A DNA stretch of 64,000 nt, taken from Diadophis punctatus similis. Lineage: Eukaryota > Chordata > Lepidosauria > Squamata > Dipsadidae. Below, one piece after another: positions 20,537 through 31,242 of the stretch. The notes under the pieces are model-generated. The model searched no databases. It worked only from the letters and a program-made list of their open reading frames with translations, and had not been told where the DNA came from. Position 1 is the stretch's first letter. The number at the start of each line of letters is the position of its first letter. A program made the position numbers and the translations under genes. The stretch covers positions 10,015,919-10,079,918 of the forward strand of contig JALIGW010000010.1 in assembly GCA_023053685.1 (NCBI GenBank), read 5' to 3'.

Positions 20537-22504
20537 TAACTGTGCACATTTTTCTGCCCTTATTGCGTCTGCCGACTCCCACCCAGCCGCCCTGTTTAGT
20601 GTGACTCGCTCCCTTCTTGCTAAGGAGGGAGCTGAAGAACCCTTGCAGGGCAGAGCTGAGGAATTTTCTCAGTTTGTGGCGGATAAAGTCACTCAGATTC
20701 GGACAGACCTGGACTCCATTTGGACAGGGCAAGCCGAGACGACAGGGGCGAGTCTTAGTCCTGTTTTATGGGATGAGTTTGAGCCTATCACTCCTGATGA
20801 TGTGGACAAGGCCATAGGAGCGATGAGCGCATCCACTTGTTTATTGGACCCGTGCCCCTCCTGGCTGGTCTCAGCCAGCAGGGAGGTGACACGCGGCTGG
20901 CTCCATGCTGTTGTGATCGCATCTTTGAGAGAGGGGTCCATCCCACAGCCCTTAAAAGCTGCGGTGGTGAGCCCCTCCTCAAGAAGCCTTCCCTGGACGC
21001 AGCGGATTTAAAGAACTTCCGTCCAGTCTCCAACTTACCCTTCGTGGGTAAAGTTGTTGAGAAAGTGGTGTCGATCCAACTCCTGCAGTTATTGGAGGAC
21101 ACTGATTATCTGGATCCCTTTCAATTGGGTTTCAAGCATGGCTACAGTACGGAGACTGCTTTGGTCGCTCTGATGGATGATCTCTGGCAAGCCCGGGATG
21201 GAGGTCATTCCTCCATCCTGGTGTTACTTGACCTCTCAGTGGCTTTCGATACCATTGACCATGGTATCCTTCTGCGTTGTCTCAGGGAGGTGGGCGTGGG
21301 AGGCACCGTTTTACGGTGGTTCTCCTCCTACCTCTCCGATAGGACACAGTCAGTGTTGACAGGAGGGCAGATGTCAGCCCCTAGGCCCCTGATTTGCGGG
21401 GTGCCTCAGGGCTCAGTCCTCTCACCCATCCTGTTTAACATTTACATGAAACTGCTGGGTGAGATCATCCGATGACACAGGGTGAGGTATCAGCAGTATG
21501 GTGATGATACCCAGTTGTACATCTCCACCCCATGTCCGTTCAGGGAAGCAGTTGATGTAATGTGCTGCTGCCTGGACGATGTGAGGGTCTGGATGGGAAT
21601 GAATAGGCTCAAACTCAACCCTGACAAGACTGAGTGGCTGTGGATATTGCCCCCCAGGGATTATGTCGACTTCCCCTCCTTGGTTCTTGGGGGAGAAAAA
21701 TTGACTCCCTCAGAACAGGTTCACAATTTGGGTGTTCTCCTAGACCCACAGCTAAAATTGGAGCAACATCTATCTGCTGTGGCTAGGGGGACCTTTGCAC
21801 AGATCAGTCTTGTGCACCAATTGCGACCCTACCTGGAGAGGGAGGCTTTGCTCACAGTCACTCATGCTCTTGTCACCTCACGGCTAGACTACTGTAACAC
21901 GCTCTACATGGGGCTACCCTCAAAGAGCATCCGGAGACTGCAATTGGTACAGAATGCAGCTGCGCGAGCTGTGGTGGGTGTTCCGAGAAACACCCACGTA
22001 ACACCCATTCTCCGCCAGCTGCATTGGTTGCCTATTAGTCTCCGGTCGCAATTTAAGGTGTTGGTTTTGACCTTTAAAGCCCTACATGGCTCATGACCAG
22101 GCTACCTTCGGGATCGCATCCTACCACACACCTCCCTATGACCAGTTAGGTCCCACAGAGTGGGCCTCCTCCTGGTCCCTTCGGCCAAACAATGTCGGTT
22201 GGTGGGGCCACGGGGGAGAGCTTTCTCTGCGGGAGCCCTGCCCCTCTGGAACCAACTCCCACCAGAGATCCGGACTATCCCCACTCTACTGGCCTTCCAT
22301 AAAGAGGTAAAAACATGGATCTTCCGGCAGGCAGGGTGAAAAAGAAGATCAGATTCCCCCATGAATGAATGTTTTTTTAAAATAATGTTCTGTTTTTTAA
22401 ATTACTATGTTTTTATTGTATTGTTCTTACCCATGTTGTACGCCGCCCTGAGTCCCACGGGATTGGGCGGCTTATAAGAATGCTTATTAAATTAAATTAA
22501 ATTA
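20537..22504 (+). mobile_element. L2 LINE, 5'-truncated, inside the TA-type transposon
   Basis: Starts at the HFSALIAS-like part of ORF2 (about 20537), runs through the reverse transcriptase and ends with TACGCCGCCCTGAGTCCC...GGGCGGC and an (ATTAA)n tail at 22485-22504. The sequence between the pyrimidine tract and 20537 belongs to the host transposon. No clear target duplication. Confidence 0.85.
20601..22310 (+). pseudogene. L2 ORF2 reverse transcriptase, frameshifted
   Basis: Four overlapping frames (20601-21011, 20837-21475, 21482-22096, 22086-22310) rebuild the L2 polymerase: FRPVSNLPFVGKVVEK, FQLGFKHGYSTETALVALMD, LLDLSVAFDTIDHGI, GVPQGSVLSPILFNIYMK, then QYGDDTQLYIS. The usual YADD is YGDD here. 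A stop at 21473-21475 and two shifts inactivate it. The neighbouring copy at 27192-29069 is the intact reference. Confidence 0.85.
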
Positions 22505-22547
22505 ATGGGGATTGGGGGGAAGGAGAGTGCGTGCTACCGCTGCTGCT

Positions 22548-23045
22548 GCTGCTATCGTACTGAAACGTCCAAGCCAGAGGGAGCTCATAAACAGCTGTGG
22601 CTGTATCCCTGCCATTCTCCAGCCAAGCAGCCGAAGGAGCACCGGAACCCCGATGCTGCCCGGTGTCTCGGTCTCCTGCCGCCACCGCCAGCTGCAGCCT
22701 TCCCAGCAGGTGGGCGCACGTGGGAGGGACCGTGGAGCAGAGGCGCCTGGCGAGTGGTGCGAGAGGCACAGGGATGCCAGAAGTGGCATCGGAGGCAGCA
22801 GGCTCCTGTCCGCATCTCTCACCTGCCCCTTGCCTTAAGCTGCAGGGCGCCTCTGCTCTGCGGTCCCTCCCACGCGCTCACCTGCTGGGAAGGCTGCAGC
22901 TGGCAGTGGCGGCAGGAGACCAAGACGCAGGGCAGCATCGGGGTTCTGGGGCTCCTTCGGCCGCTTGGCTGGAGAATGGCAGGGATGCAGAGGCAGCCAT
23001 TTTTGAGCTCCCCCCGGCTCGGAAGTTTCAGTACCCGGCGTATAA
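22548..23045. repeat. ~200-bp inverted repeat (hairpin) of the TA-type transposon
   Basis: Arms at about 22548-22750 and 22845-23045 are reverse complements across nearly their whole length. Shared pieces include CATTCTCCAGCCAAGC, GGCGGCAGGAGACC-type and CTTCCCAGCAGGTG segments and their complements. The loop is about 95 bp. Both arms are GC-rich, so RNA from here would fold very stably. Confidence 0.85.
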
Positions 23046-23112
23046 GACAACCCCTGACTTTTGAGAAGATTTTCAAGGGGTAAAAAGTCATCCTATACAC
23101 CGAAACATACGG

Positions 23113-24650
23113 TAACACTATAATGCTCTTAGTAAATATATATGCCCCCAACAAAAACCAAAAAGAATTTTATAGGAGAACCCACAGAAAAATATTAATG
23201 ACAGACTATAAAAAGGTATGCATCGTGGAATAATAGACCCTAAAAAAGATTACATTACTGATAAGGGGAAACAAACAAAAAGAACCATATTACCAAAAAC
23301 ATTTTTTGAAATGGCAGAAGAACTAAATTTAATAGACATGTGGAGAACACTACACCCCAAAGAAAATCAGTTTACTTTTTATTCTAATCTGCACAAATCG
23401 TATTCAAGAATAGATATGGTATGGGTAAGTGGTGAACTGAGTAAGAACATAGAGTAGAGATCACCCTGAAAATTTGGGCAGACCATAATCCCCTTGTGAT
23501 AATATGGAAAGGCGAAAAAAAGAAAGATAGGAGATGGACACTAAACACACAAATATTACAAGACAACGAATACTTACAAATTATTGAAAAAGAATTAATT
23601 CTATTTCTTTAAGGGAACAAAAAACAACTCACCACATTGCAAAATCTATGGGATATTTTGAAGGCCTATACCAGAGGGATCACAATAGCATATACTGTAA
23701 ATAAAAACAAAGAAAAATGACAACAACAAAACAGAGTATTGGACAAAATAAAACAATTAGAAAACAAACTTCAAAATAAACCAGGAGATGAACAAATAAA
23801 CTAGGCATTAATTTTATCTAAACATAAACTAAACATAATAGAACAACTAGAACATGCAAAAAATATTAGATTTATCAAACAGTCATTCTTCGAAAACACA
23901 AATAAACCTGGTAGGTGGCTGGCATATAAACTCAAAAAAGAGAAGGAGAATAGGATAATATGTCAATTACAAGATGAGACAGGGAAGCTACAAAATAATG
24001 AAGAAAAATTAAAGGAAATTGCCTCAGAATATTTTGAAAATTTATACAAACAAGATAAGATAGAAACAGATAAAATAAATGAATATCTAAAGGGAGGAAG
24101 TATGCCGCCATTAGAAGACAAAGACAGAATAATGTTAAACAGAGAAATAACATTGATGGAATTAAAAGATGCAATCAAAAAGCAAAAAAATAACAAATCC
24201 CCTGGACCAGATGGCCTTCCGGGGGAATTCTACAAAAACATAGGAGAACCACTGGAACTACTATTATTAGTATTGTATAACAAAGTTTTATTGAAAGCTA
24301 AAATATCAGACTCGTGGACGGGAGCGTACATCACCATGATTGCAAAAGAAGGTGCCGATGCAAATCAAATTCATAATTATAGGCCAATTTCATTGTTGAA
24401 TGCCGACTATAAAAATTTTATGAACATTATGGCAGAAAGAACAAAGAGAATATTAAACAAAATTATATATTCGGATCAAAATGGCTTTCTCCCAACAAGA
24501 CAAATTAGGACTAATACAAGAATTGTATTAAACATGTTGGAGTATTATGAGGCGCATCCAGAAAAGCAAGCTGCACTTGTTTTTCTGGATGCGCAAAAGG
24601 CGTTTGACAATGTAAATTGGCAATATGTGATTTGGCAAATTAAAAAATGA
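23113..24650 (+). pseudogene. L1-A ORF2: rest of endonuclease and start of reverse transcriptase
   Basis: Resumes with NTIMLLVNIYAPN, then NQFTFYSNLHKSYSRIDMVW (23380-23430), the SRID catalytic region of the endonuclease. Several stops follow. Frame 24102-24650 (182 aa) is clean and holds NNKSPGPDGLPGEFYK, NYRPISLLNADYKNFM, and LVFLDAQKAFDNVNW, which carries the first catalytic aspartate of the polymerase. It ends in a frameshift at 24650. Confidence 0.85.
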
Positions 24651-26140
24651 AATTCAGAGAAAAATTTGAACAGATGATAGAAACAATATACACTTCCCAG
24701 AAAGCCAATGTAATAATAAATAGGGATATTACTAGGCCATTCCAGATAATGAAAGGAGTCCGGCAGGGATGCCCACTGTCACCTCTGCTTTTTATCTTGA
24801 CTTTAGAAACATTATTGAACAAAATTAAATCCAATTCAAGCATTAAAGGAACCAAAATAAAAAAGAAGAGTATAAAATACAGGCCTTTGCCGATGACTTA
24901 GTATTCTTTTTGGAAGATCCACAAGAGACAGGACCAATATTAATTAAGGAAATAGTATGGGTGGCAGGCCTCAGAATCAACAAACAAAAAACCAAACTAT
25001 TAACTAAGAATATGACATTAAACCAGAGGAAAAACTTAGAAGAATATTTGGAACTACAAATCGCTAAAAAAATTAAATACTTAGGGGTCAATTTGACAGC
25101 TAGATGCTCTTCAATTAAAGAAAATAATTATACAAAATTAGTGCAACAAATAAAAATTGATTTAGAAAGGTGGGGCAATTATCTTTATTAGGTCTGATAG
25201 CAGCCATAAAAATGAATATTTTACCAAAATTATTATACTTTTTTCAAACTATACCTATAAAATTGGATAAAAATTCTTCATTGATTTGAATAAAATTATT
25301 TTGAAATTTATATGGCAAAGCAAAAAAACGAGAATTAAATTAATTGACTTGCAAGATAGCAGAAGCAGAGGTGGCTCTGGGCTCCCAGACTGGAGACTAT
25401 ATTATAAAGCAGTACTGTTGGTTTGGTTTAGAGATTGGATTAATTTGAGGAATAAATGGTTATTGACATTGGAAGGCCATGATCTACAGAAGGGATGGCA
25501 TGCATTTCTATGGGATAAAGAAAGTAAACCACAACAATATTTTCACAGGCATATGATTAGAGACTCATTGATGCAAATTTGGCAAGAGGTAAGAAAAAGA
25601 CATTACTTGAAAATTCTTAATTGGCTGTCCACCATGGAAGCAATGATCTACCCAAATATGATTGATACAACTAGAATGGTAAAATACAAATATATTTTGG
25701 AAGGATTTGGGAAATTAAAAAGCAGAGAGGATTTGGAAAAGCAAGGTATAATTATAGATTGGTGGCCTTATCTTCAACTCCAATCAAGATACAAAAAAGA
25801 TAGTGAAGAAATTGGAATCGAAATAGAAATTCAACAATTAGACAAACTTTTGACAGGCCCAGAAGACAAAATTATTTCCAAAATATACAATTATCTGTTA
25901 CAATTTGATAGGGCTGAAGACATAGTAAAAGGGTCAATGATAGCATGGGCGAAAAATGTGGGACATAACATACACTTGGCTGACTCGGAACAAATTTGGA
26001 ATAGAAACTATAAAATAACAAAATCGGCATCCTATAAAGAAAATCATTATAAAATGTTTTACCGCTGGCATTTGGCCCCTGTAAGATTAGCGAAAATATA
26101 TCTAAATTTGGGGACGAGAGCCGTAACATCTCGGTCATAA
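24647..26140 (+). pseudogene. L1-A ORF2: rest of reverse transcriptase and C-terminal region
   Basis: Frame 24647-24901 holds GVRQGCPLSPLLFIL; a shift then hides the FADDLVFF box, which is readable at 24888-24913 in another frame. 24910-25191 covers the thumb side. 25286-26140 (about 284 aa) is the long C-terminal region (FIWQSKKTRIKLIDLQ and GGSGLPDWRLYYKA near its start, FYRWHLAPVRLAKIYLNL near its end). The L2 enters after LNL at 26110, so the last residues of that frame belong to L2. Confidence 0.85.
26103..26110 (+). repeat. left target-site duplication of the full-length L2
   Basis: TAAATTTG here and at 29305-29312 flank the L2. The L1-A frame rejoins across it as YLNLD-LICWKCKK. Confidence 0.75.
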
Positions 26141-26301
26141 CGGGGAGAGGCAGGTATGGCGGGAGCAGAGGGGCGGGCCGCTCTCGGGGAATAAGACCTC
26201 GCTGTCTACAAGCGATCCCTTGTTCCGGCCCCTCCGAAGTGGTTCCATCTTGCTCAACCTGAGTACCTGGCAACCAGGGTCTTCAGGGCCCTGGGCTCAG
26301 G

Positions 26302-27134
26302 ATGTTGCTGCTTAATGCCAGGTCGATCGTCAACAAAGCCCCCCTGATACGTGATTTAATCACAGAAGAGCGGGCGGACCTGGTATGTATAACTGAGACC
26401 TGGCTGGGCCAGGAGGGAGAAGTAGCTCTCTCCGAGATATGCCCAGACGGGTTCTCAGTGCAGCATCATTCACGACCCCAGGGAAGGGGGGGAGGAGTGG
26501 CTATTATAACGCGCCGAAGTCTGCATCCTCGTAGGATCCCTGCCCCGGAGATCATCGGGTGTGAGATGCTCCTTCTGAAGTTGGACTTAGGGGTCCAGGT
26601 GGGCCTTTTGTTAGCGTACCTGCCTCCAGCTACGTTACTAAGACCATGCCTGAGCTGCTTGAGGCAGTAGCCGGCTTGGCAGTTGAGTTCCCCAGGCTTA
26701 TGGTGCTGGGGGACTTTAACCTGCCCTCTGCTGGTGAAACCTCTGTGGTAGCTCAGGAGTTCATGGATTCCATGACAACCATGGACCTGACCCAAGTAAT
26801 CCAGGGTCCGACTCATGAGGGAGGCCACAAGCTCGACCTAGTGTTTCTTTCAGGGCAGTGGAGAGATAATCTGAAGATAGGGGATATAGTCACCACCCCG
26901 CTGTCATGGTCAGATCATTTCCTACTGAGGTTGGATTTCGCAGCCCCATTCCTCCCCCGCAGGGAGGCGGGACTGACTAGGAGGTTCCGCCCCAGGCGCC
27001 TAATGGAGCCAGAAGGATTCCAGAGGGAACTTGGGGAGATACATGAAACCCTGGTACACAATTCGGCTGAGTCCCTGGTGGCTGCCTGGAACACCGCAGC
27101 ATCAGGGGCATTAGACCGGATTGCGCCTTTGTGA
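26302..27134 (+). pseudogene. L2 ORF2 endonuclease domain, one frameshift
   Basis: Frames 26302-26670 and 26646-27134 give [30 protein letters not shown] (catalytic E region), [11 protein letters not shown], then MVLGDFNLPSAG, LDLVFLSG and LSWSDHFLLRLDF (D-H pair). All core motifs of an APE-type endonuclease are present in order. A frame change near 26645 and a stop at 27132 separate it from the polymerase frame. Confidence 0.85.
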
Positions 27135-27191
27135 CCTCTCTGTGGCAGTGGATCCCGGAAAGCCCCCTGGTTTACCAAGGAGCTCCGGGAG

Positions 27192-29069
27192 ATGAAACGC
27201 CACAAGAGACGTCTGGAGCGTCGCTGGAGAGCCAGTAAAACCGAATCTGATCGAACACTTTTAAGAACCTACATCAAGTCTTATTTAGTGGTGATAGGGG
27301 CGGCAAAACAGTCTCATATTTCCGCTCTTATTGCGTCCGCAGATTCTCGCCCAGCCGCCTTGTTTAGGGTGACTCGCGCCCTCCTTGCTAAAGGGTGGAG
27401 CGAAGAACACTTGCAAGGTAGAGCTGAGGAATTCACGCAGTTTCTGTTGGATAAAGTCACTCAGATCCGGTCAAATCTGGACTCCGGCTGGGCAGAGTCC
27501 ACTGAGTTGACAGGGGCAAGTCTTAGTCCACCGTTGTGGGAGGAGTCTGAGCCTGTTTCTCCTGAAGATGTGGACATAGCCGTGGGTGCGATGAGTGCTT
27601 CCACCTGTTTATTGGACCCGTGCCCCTCCTGGCTGGTTTCCGCCAGCAGAGAGGTGGCACACGGCTGGATCCAGGCGGTGGTCATTGCTTCTTTGAGGGA
27701 GGGATCCATACCACAGCCGTTAAAAGTTGCGGTGGTGAGACCCCTCCTGAAGAAACCTTCCCTGGATCCAGCGGACTTGAAGAACTTTCGTCCGGTCTCC
27801 AACTTACCTTTCATAGGTAAAGTTGTGGAGAAGGTGGTGGCTACTCAGCTTCTGTGGCTATTGGAGGAAACTGATCATCTAGATTCCTATCAGTCGGGCT
27901 TCAGGCACGGCTATAGTACAGAAACTGCCTTGGTCGCCCTGATGGATGATCTCTGGCAAGCCCGGGATGGGGGAAATTCATCCATCCTGGTGCTACTTGA
28001 CCTCTCAGCGGCTTTCGATACCATCGACCATGGTATCCTTCTGCATTGTCTCGGCGAGTTGGGAGTGGGAGGCACTGTTTTGAAGTGGTTCTCCTCTTAT
28101 CTCGCCGACAGGATGCAGTCGGTGTTAACAGGAGGGCAGAGATCGTCTCCTAGGCCCCTGACATGCGGGGTGCCTCAGGGTTCGGTCCTCTCGCCCATCT
28201 TGTTTAACATTTACATGAAACCGCTGGGGGAGATCATCCGTAGACACGGGGTGAGTTTTCATCAGTACGCTGACGACACCCAGCTGTACATTACCACCCC
28301 GTCTCAATTCAGCGAGACAGTTGATGTAATGTGCCGGTGCCTGGATGACGTGAGGACCTGGATGGGGAGGAACAGACTCAGACTCAACCCCGACAAGACT
28401 GAGTGGCTCTGGATATTGCCTCCTAAGGACTATGACAACTGTCCCTCCTTGGTTCTTGAGGGAGGAAAATTAACTCCCTCGGAACAGGTCCGCAATTTGG
28501 GGGTCCTCCTAGATCCACAGCTAAAATTAGATCAACATCTTACAGCTGTGGCTAGGGGGGCTTTTGCACAGGTTCGCCTGGTGCACCAATTGCGGCCATA
28601 CTTGGAGAAGGAGGCTCTACTCACGGTCACTCACGCCCTTGTCACCTCCCGTTTGGACTACTGCAATGCGCTCTACATGGGGCTACCCTTGAAGAGTATT
28701 CGGAGACTTCAGTTGGTGCAAAATGTGGCTGCGCGTGCTGTGGTGGTTGTGCCAAGATACACCCACGTTACACCTATACTCCGCCAGCTGCATTGGCTGC
28801 CCATCGGTCTCCGGGTACAATTCAAGGTGTTGATCATCATCTTTAAAGCCCTTCATGGCTTAGGACCAGGTTACCTTCGGGACCACATTCTGCCTCACAC
28901 TTCCCTCCGACCGGTTAGGGCCCACAGAGCGGGTCTCCTCCAGGTCCTGTCAGCCAAACAATGCCGGCTGGCAGGCCCTAGGGGGAGGGCCTTCTCTGTG
29001 GGGGGCCCCGTACTCTGGAACCAACTTCTCCCAGAGATCCGAACCATCCCCACCCTGCTGGACTTCTGA
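27192..29069 (+). CDS. L2 ORF2 reverse transcriptase and C-terminus, 625-aa open frame
   Basis: A single long open frame. Reading order: FRVTRALLAKGW, LDPCPSWLVSA, FRPVSNLPFIGKVVEK, FRHGYSTETALVALMDD, VLLDLSAAFDTIDHGI (first catalytic D), GVPQGSVLSPILFNIYMK, HQYADDTQLYI (catalytic YADD), RLRLNPDKTEWLWI, GVLLDPQLKLDQHL, then the L2-type C-terminus SIRRLQLVQNVAARAVV to LWNQLLPEIRTIPTLL. The stop at 29067-29069 falls just short of the expected KAVKTWLF end and looks like a single substitution. The product would copy L2 RNA at nicked DNA. Confidence 0.88.
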   Translation: MKRHKRRLERRWRASKTESDRTLLRTYIKSYLVVIGAAKQSHISALIASADSRPAALFRVTRALLAKGWSEEHLQGRAEEFTQFLLDKVTQIRSNLDSGWAESTELTGASLSPPLWEESEPVSPEDVDIAVGAMSASTCLLDPCPSWLVSASREVAHGWIQAVVIASLREGSIPQPLKVAVVRPLLKKPSLDPADLKNFRPVSNLPFIGKVVEKVVATQLLWLLEETDHLDSYQSGFRHGYSTETALVALMDDLWQARDGGNSSILVLLDLSAAFDTIDHGILLHCLGELGVGGTVLKWFSSYLADRMQSVLTGGQRSSPRPLTCGVPQGSVLSPILFNIYMKPLGEIIRRHGVSFHQYADDTQLYITTPSQFSETVDVMCRCLDDVRTWMGRNRLRLNPDKTEWLWILPPKDYDNCPSLVLEGGKLTPSEQVRNLGVLLDPQLKLDQHLTAVARGAFAQVRLVHQLRPYLEKEALLTVTHALVTSRLDYCNALYMGLPLKSIRRLQLVQNVAARAVVVVPRYTHVTPILRQLHWLPIGLRVQFKVLIIIFKALHGLGPGYLRDHILPHTSLRPVRAHRAGLLQVLSAKQCRLAGPRGRAFSVGGPVLWNQLLPEIRTIPTLLDF

Positions 29070-29580
29070 AAAGCCGTCAAGACATGGCTGTTCCTGCAGG
29101 CAGGGGGTTGAGACTAGTTCCATCGGAGCTCTCCCCCGGTATGTTTGGTGGTGAACATTTTTTTAACTTTTTTCATTCTTTTAACATTGTTTTTAATCAT
29201 TGTTTATTGTTCAGTGTTCTTGCTCAACATTGTACGCTGCCCTGAGTCCCTCAGGAGTAGGGCGGCATAGAAGAACCAAATAATAAATAATAAATAAATA
29301 AATTTAAATTTGATTTGTTGGAAATGCAAAAAAGATTTAGATTTAGATTTATTATTAGAATTGGAAGGGACCTTGTAGGTCATCTAGTCCAACCCCCTGC
29401 TCAAGCAGGAGTTCCTACACCAGTTGAGAAAGATGGCAGTCCAGTCTCTCCTTGAAGGTTGCAAGTGTTGGGGCTCTCACAACCTCCACTGGCAAGCTGT
29501 TCCACTGGTTGATCGCTCTCACCGTCAGAAAGTTTCTCCTCACTTTCAGGTTGAATCTCTCCTTGGTCAGCTTCCATCCA

Positions 29581-30084
29581 TTATTCCTTGTTTGGCTTTC
29601 TGGTGCTATAGAGAACAGCCTTACCCCCCTCCTCTCTGTGGCATCCCCTCAAATATTGGAATATTGCTATCACGTCACCCCTGGTCCTTCTCTTCGCTAG
29701 ACTGGCCAAGCTCAGTTCCTCTAACCGCTCTTTGTATGTTTTATTTTCCAGACCCTTTATCATCCTGGTTGCTCTCTTCTGCACTTTCTCTAGAGTTTCA
29801 ATGTCTTTTTTGTAGTGTGATGATTAAAACTGGATGCAGTACTCTATGTGTGGTCTGACCAAGGCTTTATAGAGTGGTACTAGTACCTCTCTGGTCCTTG
29901 ATTGTATCCCTCTGTTTATGCAGCTCAGGACTGCGTTGGTCTTTTTGGCTGCTGCTGCACACTGCTGGCTCATATTTAGTTGGCTATCCACCAAGACTCC
30001 GAGATCCCTCTCGCAATCACTGCTATTGAGTGTGGTTTCGCCGAGTTTGTATATATACCTTATGCTTCTAGATTCATTAGTCAT
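29581..30084 (-). pseudogene. CR1 ORF2 C-terminal fragments
   Basis: Minus-strand frame 29824-30084 contains YIYKLGETTLNSSDCERDLG, VDSQLNMSQQC and VRPHIEYCIQF; 29581-29784 holds MQKRATRMIKGLENKTYKER and FQYLRGCHREEG. These are the typical CR1 C-terminal segments, also seen at 3267-3548 and 63452-63982. The frames are offset, so the copy is dead. Confidence 0.85.
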
Positions 30085-30215
30085 AAACTATGCCAATTCT
30101 AACAATTTAAAAATTAAACTTTAGGATTAAAGTTTTATAACTTAGATTTAGAACCTTAATTTATTTATTTTTTTGCTTAATCTACTTTCTTAATCTACTA
30201 TCTGGTAGATTTCCA

Positions 30216-31235
30216 TCTACCAGGGAAGTATGAGGTAGGATGCGGTCCAGGAGATAGCCTTGTCCTAAGCCATGAAGGGCTTTAAAGATGATGATCAATG
30301 GTCATCATGGTCGATGGTATCGAAAGCCACTGAGAGGTCAAGTAGCACCAGGATGGAGCAATTACCCCGATCCCGGGCTCGCCAGAGGTCATCCATCAGG
30401 GTGACCAAGGCCGTTTCTGTACTGTAGCCACGCCTGAAACCCGACTGATAGGAATCTAGATGATCAGTTTCCTCCAATAGCCAAAGGAGCTGAAAAGCCA
30501 CCACCTTCTCCACAACTTTACCTATGAAAGGTAAGTTGGAGACCGGACGAAAGTTCTTCAAATCCTCTGGATCCAGGGAAGGCTTCTTGAGGAGGGGTCT
30601 CACCACCGCAACTTTAAACAGCTGCGGTAGGGATCCCTCCCTCAAAGAAGCGTTGACCACCACCTGGATCCAGCCGCGTGCCACCTCTCTGCTGGCCAAA
30701 ACCAGCCAGGAGGGGCACGGGTCCAATAAATAGGTTGAAGAGCTCATCGCACCCACGGCCTTGTCCATGTCATCAGGAGAAACAGGCTCAAACTCCTCCC
30801 ACAATGCTGGATTAAGACTTGCCCCTGTCAACTCAATGGACTCTGTCCAGCCAGAGTCCAGGTTCGACTGAATCTGAGCGACTTTATCCATCAGAAACTG
30901 CGCAAATTCCTCAGCTCTACCTTGCAAGTGTTCCTCGCTCCCCCGTTTTGCAAGGAGGGTGCGAGTCACCCTAAACAAGGCGGCTGGGCGAGAATCTGCA
31001 GACGCAATAAGAGCAGAAAAATGAGATCGTTTTGCCGCCCCTATCGCCACTAAATAAGACTTGATGAAAGTTCTTAGAAGTGTTTGATCTGATTCGGTTT
31101 TACTGGCTCTCCAGCATCGCTCCAGACGTCTCTTGTGGCGTTTCATCTCCCGGAGCTCCTCAGTAAACCAGGGAGCTTTCTGCGATCCACTGCCACAGAG
31201 AGGTCGCAAAGGCGCAATCCGATCTAATGCCCCTG
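30216..31235 (-). mobile_element. L2 LINE fragment with an internal deletion, inside the CR1
   Basis: Minus-strand L2. From 31235 it runs cleanly (frame 30295-31209, 304 aa) from RPLCGSGSQKAPWFTEEL to VLLDLSVAFDTIDHD, then jumps at about 30298 to the C-terminal FKALHGLGQGYLLD region (30230-30297). About 0.8 kb of polymerase is missing. Sequence 30076-30215 next to it is neither L2 nor CR1 that I can recognise. Confidence 0.75.
30295..31209 (-). pseudogene. L2 ORF2 fragment, N-terminal part of the polymerase (304 aa)
   Basis: A clean frame homologous by eye to residues 1-300 of the frame at 27192-29069: KRHKRRLERCWRASKTESD, LDPCPSWLVLASREVARGW, LLKKPSLDPEDLKNFRPVSN and FRRGYSTETALVTLMDDLW. 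It stops right after the first catalytic aspartate because of the deletion. Confidence 0.85.
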
Positions 31236-31242
31236 CTTATTA

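Larger units (their letters stand above)
19741..23112. mobile_element. TA-type DNA transposon derivative with a large hairpin, carrying an L2
   Basis: Left end CCGTATGTTCCGGTGTATAAGACGAC; right end is the complement, CACCGAAACATACGG, followed by TA. Removing 19741-23112 restores the L1-A frame (EIKKG joined to NTIMLLVNIYAPN). The left TA is missing. The interior has a second GTATAAGACGACCCCC motif next to each end, a 500-bp pyrimidine tract, an inserted L2, and GC-rich hairpin arms. It encodes no transposase. The MITE at 45481-46256 has closely related ends (CCRTATTTTTYRGAGTATAAGA), so the two belong to one superfamily; I could not name it with certainty. Confidence 0.75.
26111..29304 (+). 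mobile_element. L2 LINE, essentially full length (3.19 kb), near intact
   Basis: Starts GGGACGAGAGCCGTAACATC with a GC-rich 5'UTR of about 190 bp, followed by the ORF2 endonuclease and reverse transcriptase, the 3'UTR with CCCTGAGTCCC...GGGCGGC, and an (ATAA)n tail. It is flanked by an 8-bp duplication. It lies inside the C-terminal region of L1-A ORF2. Most L2 copies are strongly 5'-truncated, so this is an unusually complete one. Confidence 0.85.

Noticed and set aside
20139..20732. Lysine/arginine/glutamate-rich proteins of up to 197 aa on the minus strand
   Set aside because: They are translations of the pyrimidine microsatellite.
22497..23154. Paired frames on both strands suggesting a conserved protein
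   Set aside because: The frames repeat each other because the sequence is an inverted repeat; no domain is visible.
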